A stretch of 8,089 nucleotides of DNA from an uncultured Lachnospiraceae bacterium (lineage in GTDB: Bacteria > Bacillota > Clostridia > Lachnospirales > Lachnospiraceae): NCBI GenBank assembly GCA_947591115.1, contig CANQCX010000088.1:1-8089 (forward strand), given 5' to 3'. This document shows positions 1 to 5,668 of this stretch, in pieces; position 1 is the stretch's first letter, and every line of letters begins with the position of its first letter. The notes under the pieces were generated by a model. It was not told the origin of the DNA. It searched no databases and saw only the letters and a list, made by a program, of their open reading frames with translations. The position numbers and the translations under genes are program-made.

Positions 1-635
1 CCGTAGGTCGATTCCATAATGACATAATCGGCCTCTTCGATATATTCCGGATTTTTGATCAGCGGACGGTTGATATTGCCGATATCTCCGGAAAAGACCA
101 GTTTTCTGCGCGCCTCCCCCTCTATGATCCACATTTCAATGGAGGACGAACCCAGCAGATGCCCCGCGTCCACGAACCGAACCTTTAGATTTTCGGAAAT
201 GGAAATGATCTTATTGTAATCGCAGGATTGAAAATGCTCCAGCACCCCGATCGCGTCATTTAAATCGTAAAGCGGCGTAACCTCCGGCTTTCCCGCACGC
301 CTTGCCTTTCGGTTCTTCCACTCCGCTTCAAATTCCTGAATGTGCGCGGAATCCTTAAGCATGATGTTGCATAGCTCGCACGTCGCTTTTGTGGCAAAAA
401 TCTGCCCCCGGAAGCCATGATTATACAAAAGCGGAAGCAGTCCGGAATGATCGATATGCGCATGTGTGATAAAAACATAATCAATGGTCGCCGGATTGAC
501 CGGAATCTTTTGATTGACATACAGATCCGGCCCCTGTTCCATTCCGCAGTCTACCAGCAGATTCTTATCCCCAAAGCTTACAAAATGACAGCTTCCTGTC
601 ACTTCGCGATCTGCCCCAATAAATTGCAGTATCAT
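1..635 (-). CDS. MBL-fold beta-CASP-type hydrolase/ribonuclease, 5' part
   Basis: This is the N-terminal 211 codons of a metallo-beta-lactamase-fold protein. The reading frame stays open to the left edge, so the C-terminus is missing. Visible motifs are the zinc-binding HAHIDH at residues 58-63 (motif 2), DAGHLLGS at about 156-163 (the motif 3 histidine), FSGDIG (the motif 4 aspartate) at about 180-185, and the beta-CASP entry sequence VIMESTYG at the edge. This order is typical of the YSH1/RNase J-related COG1236 family of about 530 residues, with a beta-CASP and an RNA-specificity domain after the part seen here. Members are thought to be zinc-dependent RNA nucleases in the cytoplasm, but the substrate of this bacterial subfamily is poorly known. 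The ATG at 635 is chosen because AAGGAG (649-644) lies 8 nt upstream and the protein then starts with the usual first strand (MILQFIGADREVTGS). It follows sigE after 56 nt but has its own promoter candidate, so it need not be a sporulation gene. Confidence 0.88.
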   Translation of the reverse strand, partial: MILQFIGADREVTGSCHFVSFGDKNLLVDCGMEQGPDLYVNQKIPVNPATIDYVFITHAHIDHSGLLPLLYNHGFRGQIFATKATCELCNIMLKDSAHIQEFEAEWKNRKARRAGKPEVTPLYDLNDAIGVLEHFQSCDYNKIISISENLKVRFVDAGHLLGSSSIEMWIIEGEARRKLVFSGDIGNINRPLIKNPEYIEEADYVIMESTY

Positions 636-666
636 AAAACCCTCTCCTTTTTCATTCGTTTCTTTT

Positions 667-677
667 ATTATATCATA
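667..677 (-). promoter_or_regulatory. Extended -10 promoter for the MBL-fold gene
   Basis: Read on the minus strand, the sequence is TATGATATAAT: a perfect TATAAT (672-667) preceded by TATG plus one base, the full TRTGn extended -10 element. No good -35 is found at 16-18 bp; a TTTGAA lies 22 bp upstream, inside the end of sigE. Extended -10 promoters of the SigA type do not need a strong -35. The predicted start is near 660, giving a leader of about 25 nt that contains the AAGGAG ribosome binding site. Confidence 0.6.
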
Positions 678-691
678 TTTTCCCTGCGGCG

Positions 692-1435
692 CTATTCAAA
701 TTTGAGGATTTCTTTGCGGAGACGCCCCATAATCTTTTTTTCCAGCCGCGAAATGTACGACTGGGAAATCCCCAGCTCATCCGCCACCTCTTTCTGCGTC
801 ATTTCTCCGGCATTTTTGCGGTTGAGTCCAAACCGCAGCTCAATGATCTCCCGCTCCCTCTGATCCAGCTTTTCTACGGCTTTACGCAGCAGATTCATCT
901 CTACCTCGTTTTCCATATCGCGGTATATAATATCCTCATCCGTTCCTAAAATATCCGAAAGCAGCAGCTCGTTTCCGTCCCAATCCACATTGAGCGGCTC
1001 GTCGATCGACACCTCCAGTTTTGTTTTATTGTTCCGGCGAAGATACATCAAAATCTCATTTTCAATGCATCGGGACGCATATGTCGCCAGCTTGATCTTT
1101 TTTTCCGGATTAAACGTATTGATCCCTTTGATCAGTCCGATCGAGCCGATGGAAATAAGGTCTTCCACCCCGACGCCGGTATTTTCAAATTTCTTTGCCA
1201 GATAAACGACCAGCCGCAGATTGTGGGCGATCAGCTTTTCCCTTGCCTCCTCCCTGCTGGGTCCGTCCCCTTTTGCCGAAATGCCGGTCAGCGCGATCAG
1301 GCATCTCTGCTCTTCTTCGGTCTCCAACGGCGGCGGCAGCACCTCCGAACCTCCGATATAAAAGATCCCGTCGTCGTCCGCGTTGCGCCATTGCGTTAAA
1401 TTTTTCCAGAAACGTTTCAATTTTTCTAAAATCAT
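692..1435 (-). CDS. sigE: Pro-sigma-E, mother-cell sporulation sigma factor
   Basis: This is the RNA polymerase sigma factor that starts the mother-cell programme after polar septation. It is made as an inactive precursor and cut by SpoIIGA. The 247-residue product opens with a basic, hydrophobic pro-sequence of about 25 residues (MILEKLKRFWKNLTQW...). The conserved YIGGSEVLPPPL follows at 26-37, the zone where mature B. subtilis sigma-E begins. Region 2 spans about 72-136 (NLRLVVYLAKKFENTG, KLATYASRCIENEI). The sigma-E/K-type linker DWDGNELLLSDILGTDED lies at about 151-168, and region 4 at about 181-247 has its helix-turn-helix at 212-237 (TQKEVADELGISQSYISRLE). Two upstream in-frame ATGs (1489 and 1456) overlap or nearly overlap spoIIGA and have poor ribosome binding sites. 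The ATG at 1435 has GGAAAGGG upstream, although its spacing of about 11 nt is long. It starts 28 nt after the spoIIGA stop, so coupled translation is likely. The family is certain; the exact start is less so. Confidence 0.96.
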   Translation of the reverse strand: MILEKLKRFWKNLTQWRNADDDGIFYIGGSEVLPPPLETEEEQRCLIALTGISAKGDGPSREEAREKLIAHNLRLVVYLAKKFENTGVGVEDLISIGSIGLIKGINTFNPEKKIKLATYASRCIENEILMYLRRNNKTKLEVSIDEPLNVDWDGNELLLSDILGTDEDIIYRDMENEVEMNLLRKAVEKLDQREREIIELRFGLNRKNAGEMTQKEVADELGISQSYISRLEKKIMGRLRKEILKFE

Positions 1436-1463
1436 GATTTTATTATCCCTTTCCATTCCCAAT

Positions 1464-2258
1464 TTATCTATCTTCCATGATTCCCTCATTGAGAATCATT
1501 TGGTAGCGCCGATTGCGTAAAAGTCCCTCCTGAGCCTTTGCGATGACTGCCGGCTGCGACTGTTTTTCCGTTTTTGGACCTATAACGGAAATCCCGTCAA
1601 TCCGGTAAAGCTCCAAAATGCCGTCGCTTTTGCCCAGAGAATGAAACAAAACCGCTCCCATGCGGCTGTTTTCCCCTACGTGCAGCCGCTCCATGACGTC
1701 CGGACTTACAATATGTACCGGCAAATGCTTTTCCGGTTCCCGAAGCAGGTTGCCGGAATCCATCAAGCCTTCACAGCGTACGCGGTAGCCGCCGTTTTTG
1801 AGTTCGACCGCAAACAGCCGCTTCTGTTCACATACGATACGGTATACGAAACGGAAAAACGCGCCCGCAAACAGGCAAAAAAGCAGTCCGACCAAAAGAG
1901 AAAGACGGCGGAACCCCGTCAGATTTTCCGCCGCCGGAACCGTCCCCCCCAGAAGAAGGGCAATTCCGCAGCACAAAAGGCTGTTCTGGAAGAATTCTTT
2001 CGGGCGGGTTCTGCCGAAGGTCAGAAAGACCAGAACCGGAAGAACCGCCAGATAGGAAATCCATAAAAAAAGCCGGTAATTTCTTATCCACAAAAGCAAT
2101 CCGATTTCCGCAAGGCTCCCTATTCCGGAAACCAGAAAGACTCTGACCGCGCACTTACGGTACGGCACTTTCCGTATTCCTTCTGCGATTAACAGAATGA
2201 TTCCGTTCATCAAAGAATTCTGCAGCCAGAAAATATCCGCATAAAATATGTAATCCAT
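1464..2258 (-). CDS. spoIIGA: SpoIIGA, sporulation membrane aspartic protease for pro-sigma-E
   Basis: This protease in the sporulation septum removes the pro-sequence of sigma-E, the product of the next gene. It responds to a signal from the forespore (SpoIIR in B. subtilis). The 264-residue protein has a hydrophobic N-terminal half with about five membrane segments (residues 1 to about 140), starting MDYIFYADIFWLQNS like other SpoIIGA proteins. The C-terminal half is a soluble protease domain with GLMDSGNLL at about 164-172. Asp167 aligns with the catalytic aspartate of the family (Asp183 in B. subtilis), and the second conserved stretch is FHSLGKSDGIL at about 205-215. The ATG at 2258 has GGGAGG 5 nt upstream and matches the family start. 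Another in-frame ATG at 2288 has AAGGAGG at 5 nt and would add ten residues (MTRTMRREVV). An earlier ATG at 2387 would run through the ftsZ terminator and is rejected. Sequence conservation in this family is low, so identity rests on DSGN, the membrane topology and position directly before sigE. Confidence 0.93.
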   Translation of the reverse strand: MDYIFYADIFWLQNSLMNGIILLIAEGIRKVPYRKCAVRVFLVSGIGSLAEIGLLLWIRNYRLFLWISYLAVLPVLVFLTFGRTRPKEFFQNSLLCCGIALLLGGTVPAAENLTGFRRLSLLVGLLFCLFAGAFFRFVYRIVCEQKRLFAVELKNGGYRVRCEGLMDSGNLLREPEKHLPVHIVSPDVMERLHVGENSRMGAVLFHSLGKSDGILELYRIDGISVIGPKTEKQSQPAVIAKAQEGLLRNRRYQMILNEGIMEDR

Positions 2259-2263
2259 AACCA

Positions 2264-2269
2264 CCTCCC
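2264..2269 (-). promoter_or_regulatory. Ribosome binding site deciding the spoIIGA start
   Basis: GGGAGG lies 5 nt before the ATG at 2258. A second site, AAGGAGG (2300-2294), lies 5 nt before the in-frame ATG at 2288. If the TATACT at 2306-2301 is the -10 element, transcription starts near 2294. The second site would then be largely untranscribed, leaving this one as the working site. Confidence 0.6.
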
Positions 2270-2300
2270 GCCGCATCGTCCTCGTCATTGCCGCCTCCTT

Positions 2301-2306
2301 AGTATA
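2301..2306 (-). promoter_or_regulatory. Candidate -10 element of the spoIIGA-sigE promoter
   Basis: TATACT on the minus strand matches the SigA -10 consensus at 5 of 6 positions. It lies between the ftsZ terminator and spoIIGA, where a promoter is needed. No TTGACA-like -35 is present at 16-18 bp; that position is a T-run. In B. subtilis the spoIIG promoter is SigA-dependent, has unusually long spacing and requires phosphorylated Spo0A. The weak -35 here fits the same logic, but I found no clear TGTCGAA-type Spo0A box. Confidence 0.45.
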
Positions 2307-2333
2307 GAAAAGAACGGTTGCAAAAAAAGGCGT

Positions 2334-2367
2334 AAAAAAGAGACTATGCGCAAAAACACATAGTCTC
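2334..2367 (-). terminator. Intrinsic terminator after ftsZ
   Basis: On the minus strand the RNA forms an 11-bp stem (GAGACUAUGUG with CGCAUAGUCUC, one U-G wobble) around a six-base loop UUUUUG, followed at once by six U (2339-2334). It starts 28 nt after the ftsZ stop codon. Six T also precede the stem on the minus strand. On the plus strand the stem is followed by A, not T, so it acts in one direction only. It separates ftsZ from spoIIGA-sigE. Confidence 0.9.
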
Positions 2368-2395
2368 AAAAAACATTTCTTCCGCAAAAGCCGCG

Positions 2396-3631
2396 TTACC
2401 GCTTGGAATTTTTCAGGAAATCCGGAATATTGATCTCTACCGGTTTGACGGTGCTTTCCGGCTGGCGCGGCTTCTGAATGCCGCTGAACGACGGAGCCGA
2501 TGACTGTATGCCGGACGACGAACGCGACGCACCTGCCTGTCCGCTATGTAAACCGCCGTTTACCGATGTGGTACGGCTGCTAAAGCTGCTGACGCCGGAA
2601 GGACGTCCCATATTCTGGATGGTCTGATTGTCATATTTCATCCGGTTCATCATGGTCGGCGGAACCGGAGCCGCCTTCGTGGCAACCTCCAGACCGGTCG
2701 CGATCACTGTGATCTTCGCCGAATCGGTCATGGTTTCATCGTACTTCGCACCGAAAATAATATTGGCCTCATCCCCTGCCATATCCTGTACATAACTTGC
2801 CGCATCGTTGGCATCCATCAGGGAAATATCGCCGGAAATATTGATAATGACGTGGCTTGCGCCGTTGATGGTCGTCTCAAGCAGCGGAGACTCTACCGCC
2901 TTCTTGACCGCCTCGAGCGCTTTCTCATCGCCTTTGGCTTCGCCGATTCCGATATGCGCCATGCCCTTGTCCTTCATAACGGTCTGCACGTCCGCAAAAT
3001 CCAGATTGATCAAAGCCGGCAGGTTGATTAGGTCCGTAATTCCCTGTACGGCCTGCTGCAGAACCTCGTCCGCCTTCTTTAACGCATCCGGCATTGTAGT
3101 ACGCCGGTCTACGATCTCTAAGAGCTTGTCATTCGGAATGACGATCAGCGTATCGACGCTCTCTTTGAGGCGTTCGATTCCGGAAATCGCGTTGATCATA
3201 CGCTGTTTTGCTTCAAATTTGAACGGCTTGGTCACTACGCCGACCGTAAGGATGCCCTGATCTCTTGCAATTTTTGCAACGACCGGAGCCGCACCCGTAC
3301 CGGTTCCGCCTCCCATACCGCAGGTAACGAATACCATATCCGCACCTTTGACTGCCGCTGAAAGCTCCTCGGTACTTTCCTCCGCCGCTTTTTCTCCAAT
3401 CTCCGGCTGAGCGCCTGCACCAAGTCCCTTCGTCAGCTTCTCGCCGATCTGGATCAGCGTCGGCGACTTACAGAGCTGCAATGCCTGTTTATCCGTATTG
3501 ACACCGATAAATTCCACTCCGCCAATATTTTCATCAATCATACGATTAACAGCATTATTGCCTGCGCCGCCTACTCCAATGACGATAATCTTTGCGCTGG
3601 CATCTGCCTCTGTTGTTTTAATCTCCAGCAA
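2396..3631 (-). CDS. ftsZ: Cell division protein FtsZ (TTG start)
   Basis: This tubulin-like GTPase polymerises into the Z ring at mid-cell, and at the pole during sporulation, and recruits the divisome. The 411-residue product has the glycine-rich IGVGGAGNNAVNRM near the N-terminus (about 18-31), the tubulin signature GGGTGTG at 107-113, the T7 loop NLDFADV at 209-215 that completes the GTPase site of the next subunit, and a Ser/Gly/Pro-rich linker from about 320 to 395. The C-terminal peptide IPDFLKN at about 402-408 is the kind that binds membrane anchors such as FtsA or SepF. The TTG at 3631 is chosen over the upstream ATGs (3682, 3676). AGGAGG lies 7 nt in front of it, and the protein then begins MLEIKTTEADASAK like other clostridial FtsZ proteins, whereas the ATGs give an unusual RERGGRT-type extension encoded by the ribosome binding site itself. 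It has its own promoter candidate and a strong terminator. Confidence 0.98.
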   Translation of the reverse strand: MLEIKTTEADASAKIIVIGVGGAGNNAVNRMIDENIGGVEFIGVNTDKQALQLCKSPTLIQIGEKLTKGLGAGAQPEIGEKAAEESTEELSAAVKGADMVFVTCGMGGGTGTGAAPVVAKIARDQGILTVGVVTKPFKFEAKQRMINAISGIERLKESVDTLIVIPNDKLLEIVDRRTTMPDALKKADEVLQQAVQGITDLINLPALINLDFADVQTVMKDKGMAHIGIGEAKGDEKALEAVKKAVESPLLETTINGASHVIINISGDISLMDANDAASYVQDMAGDEANIIFGAKYDETMTDSAKITVIATGLEVATKAAPVPPTMMNRMKYDNQTIQNMGRPSGVSSFSSRTTSVNGGLHSGQAGASRSSSGIQSSAPSFSGIQKPRQPESTVKPVEINIPDFLKNSKR

Positions 3632-3638
3632 GGTTCTT

Positions 3639-3644
3639 CCTCCT
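3639..3644 (-). promoter_or_regulatory. Ribosome binding site deciding the TTG start of ftsZ
   Basis: A perfect AGGAGG lies 7 nt upstream of TTG (3631-3629). The in-frame ATGs at 3682 and 3676 have no comparable site. If translation began there, this AGGAGG would be read as codons (Gly-Gly-Arg). The strong site compensates for the weaker initiation codon. Confidence 0.85.
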
Positions 3645-3693
3645 CTTTCTCTTCCATTTATATCATTAAGGCTCATTTTCACTCATATAGACT

Positions 3694-3722
3694 ATAATAT
3701 AATTTTTCCGTCAAATAATCAA
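3694..3722 (-). promoter_or_regulatory. SigA-type promoter candidate for ftsZ
   Basis: Read on the minus strand, TTGATT (3722-3717; 4/6 to TTGACA) and TATTAT (3699-3694; 5/6 to TATAAT) are separated by exactly 17 bp of A+T-rich sequence. The predicted start near 3687 gives a leader of about 55 nt before the TTG codon. It lies in the 121-nt region between divIB and ftsZ (3632-3752), in which I saw no terminator hairpin. Read-through from the upstream operon is therefore likely to add to ftsZ expression. Confidence 0.65.
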
Positions 3723-3752
3723 CAGGAATTTACGATTTTTTTAGATTTCTTA

Positions 3753-4496
3753 CTACTGCTTGTCAAACACAATATTTGTGGTTTCTTCGCTCCAATTCTC
3801 TAAATGTAGTATTCCGCTCATTCCGTTCAGCGACGGAAGGATTTTTCCGATGCGCTCCACCTTCTGCGTCAGGTACTCCAGCGACCCCATCTGAATCTGT
3901 ACATTTTCGTAAAGCAGCACCGGAGATGCCGCTTGTCCATACACAATGGAATCCGGCACCAGATTGCTCCGTTTCAGCGCCTGCGTCATCGTCAGGATAT
4001 CCCGCAGCGTCTCTTTTTCGATTGGAAGCCGCTCGTAAAGCACGACCTGTTCGCAATCGATTCCCCGAATTTCCGGCGTTCCCTCTACAATGTCGGAGGA
4101 GGTTTCCACCACGATCCCGTCTTTGTCAAAATATGCGTTTTCCCCGATCGCCGGAATGTACAGATACCCCATGATGCCCTTTTCATACACCTGAATATGC
4201 AGAGTGCTTGGATTTTTCAAGGTAATATCCATCGTATCGACGAACGGAATCGCCTCGGTATCGGTAAACCGGTATTTTAAAAATACATAAAGCGAGTTCC
4301 ATGAATATTCGTCGTTTAACACCGCATTGCGGATCACGTCCTCTTCATATAAGAGATTGCCTTCGATTTCTATGTTTTTTACGCGGAATACGTTGATCTC
4401 AATGAGCGCGGCGATCGCCAGCACGATCAGGGTGGTAAGGACCGCGATCAGGATATTCTTTATCCGCTTCTTTTTTCTGCGCTTTTCCCGTATCAT
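3753..4496 (-). CDS. ftsQ: Cell division protein DivIB/FtsQ
   Basis: This bitopic divisome protein forms a complex with DivIC/FtsB and FtsL and connects early division proteins to the FtsW-PBP septal synthase. The 247-residue protein has a very basic cytoplasmic tail (REKRRKKKRIK, residues 3-13), one membrane segment (about 14-35) and an extracellular POTRA domain starting at FRVKNIEIEGN (37-47). A beta domain follows, including YEKGIMGYLYIP (about 104-115) and YFDKDGIVVE (about 122-131). Length and layout suit the family; sequence conservation outside POTRA is low, as usual. The ATG at 4496 has AGGAG 5 nt upstream. It follows ftsW after 45 nt. An ATG four bases earlier is out of frame. The B. 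subtilis name is divIB. Confidence 0.93.
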   Translation of the reverse strand: MIREKRRKKKRIKNILIAVLTTLIVLAIAALIEINVFRVKNIEIEGNLLYEEDVIRNAVLNDEYSWNSLYVFLKYRFTDTEAIPFVDTMDITLKNPSTLHIQVYEKGIMGYLYIPAIGENAYFDKDGIVVETSSDIVEGTPEIRGIDCEQVVLYERLPIEKETLRDILTMTQALKRSNLVPDSIVYGQAASPVLLYENVQIQMGSLEYLTQKVERIGKILPSLNGMSGILHLENWSEETTNIVFDKQ

Positions 4497-4541
4497 ACAT
4501 GCTCCTATCTTTCTATCGAACCGCTGCCGTCCGCCTGTGCG

Positions 4542-5666
4542 CTACCGGATATCCTCCAGCCGGATTCCTCTTGATACGCTTAAGACAAGTCCCATTTCCG
4601 CCATCAGAAAGACGATCGACGTTCCTCCGTAGCTGATAAACGGCAGCGTAACTCCGGTATTCGGGATCGTATTGGTTACTACCGCGATATTCAAGATTAC
4701 CTGCAGCGAAATATGCGACATGATTCCGGTTACCACCAGCGCGCCGAACAGATCGCGCGCATTATTGGCAATTACCATCATCCGCCAGATCAAAAGCAGG
4801 TACAAAAGAATGACGCAGACCGCGCCGAACAGTCCAAGCTCCTCGCAAATAATGGTAAAGATCATATCATTCTGCGATTCCGGCACATTTCCCATCTTTT
4901 GCAGGCTCGCGCCGAGTCCCTTCCCGAACAGTCCTCCCGAACCGATCGCATAAAGTCCCTGAAGCGTCTGATACCCTTCGTCTCCCGCCGTCTCCGGATG
5001 CAGCCACGCCTCCACGCGCCCCTGCCGGTAGCCTGCCATCATGATAAAAATGACGATAAACGCAACGCCCAGCGCGCCGATCAGAAAGAACGGCTTATAT
5101 TTGGGACTTGCCACAAACAGCATACAGACGGCGATTCCAAGAACAATGATAGCGGTGCTTAGGTTGGAATACGCGATTACCCCGACAAGCGGGATCAGCA
5201 GCGCAAGCACTTTTATAATGTTTTTCATCTTTCCCATCTGTTTGGGAATCTTTTCAATGACCATCGCCAGAAACAAAACAACCGCGATCTTCGCCAGCTC
5301 GGAAGGCTGGAACGACAGCGGGCCAAGCTGCAGCCAGCGGGACTGTCCATGCGAGCTGCGTCCGATTCCCGGGATCAAAATGACCGTACAGAGGGCAAAC
5401 GCGGTAAAATACGCAAGCGTCCCGAATTTTCTCCATACGCGGTAATCGATCCGCGCCAGAAGAACCATCGGAACAATGCCCAAAAGGATGGCGCGGAGCT
5501 GACGCTTTAAAAAATACGCGCTGCCGCCGTATTTGTTTGCCGCCATATAGGAACTGGAGCTATAGAGCATGACCAGACCGAAGCAGATCAGAAAAATCAG
5601 GATAAACACCAGATTGTAATCAAAATATGCAATTGACTTTGTTTTCCGTTCCCGTTTTTCTGCCAT
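4542..5666 (-). CDS. ftsW: SEDS peptidoglycan glycosyltransferase FtsW/SpoVE
   Basis: This integral membrane protein of the SEDS family polymerises lipid II into glycan strands and works with a class B PBP that crosslinks them. The 374-residue protein begins with a short basic tail (MAEKRERKTK), followed by about ten hydrophobic segments. Family motifs seen are WLQLGPLSFQPSELAK (about 111-126), GLFGKGLGAS (245-254), PESQNDMIFTIICEELG (262-278; Asp267 sits where the essential SEDS aspartate lies) and NTGVTLPFISYGGTS (336-350). The ATG at 5666 comes two bases after the murD stop, with AAGGAG (5677-5672) partly inside the last murD codons, so translation is probably coupled. Position in the dcw cluster next to divIB and ftsZ favours the vegetative FtsW name. 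Clostridia also carry the closely related sporulation protein SpoVE, and sequence alone does not settle which role this copy plays. Confidence 0.95.
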   Translation of the reverse strand: MAEKRERKTKSIAYFDYNLVFILIFLICFGLVMLYSSSSYMAANKYGGSAYFLKRQLRAILLGIVPMVLLARIDYRVWRKFGTLAYFTAFALCTVILIPGIGRSSHGQSRWLQLGPLSFQPSELAKIAVVLFLAMVIEKIPKQMGKMKNIIKVLALLIPLVGVIAYSNLSTAIIVLGIAVCMLFVASPKYKPFFLIGALGVAFIVIFIMMAGYRQGRVEAWLHPETAGDEGYQTLQGLYAIGSGGLFGKGLGASLQKMGNVPESQNDMIFTIICEELGLFGAVCVILLYLLLIWRMMVIANNARDLFGALVVTGIMSHISLQVILNIAVVTNTIPNTGVTLPFISYGGTSIVFLMAEMGLVLSVSRGIRLEDIR

Positions 5667-5668
5667 TC

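Noticed and set aside
417..863. Plus-strand open frame of 148 codons
   Set aside because: It overlaps the well-supported MBL gene and the end of sigE on the other strand and looks like a shadow, with low-complexity Phe/Arg/Ser-rich content.
2340..2367. The perfect 9-bp inverted repeat as an operator or recombination site
   Set aside because: The stem is followed by six T on the transcribed strand and sits just after the ftsZ stop, so an intrinsic terminator explains it fully.
2259..2387. N-terminal extension of SpoIIGA starting at 2387 (MRKKCFLRLC...)
   Set aside because: It runs through the ftsZ terminator hairpin, which a terminator-proximal transcript would not contain. It has no ribosome binding site and does not match the family N-terminus, although it resembles a signal peptide.
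2808..3260. Plus-strand open frame of 150 codons
   Set aside because: It is antisense to the core GTPase domain of ftsZ, and its composition is the mirror of ftsZ codons.
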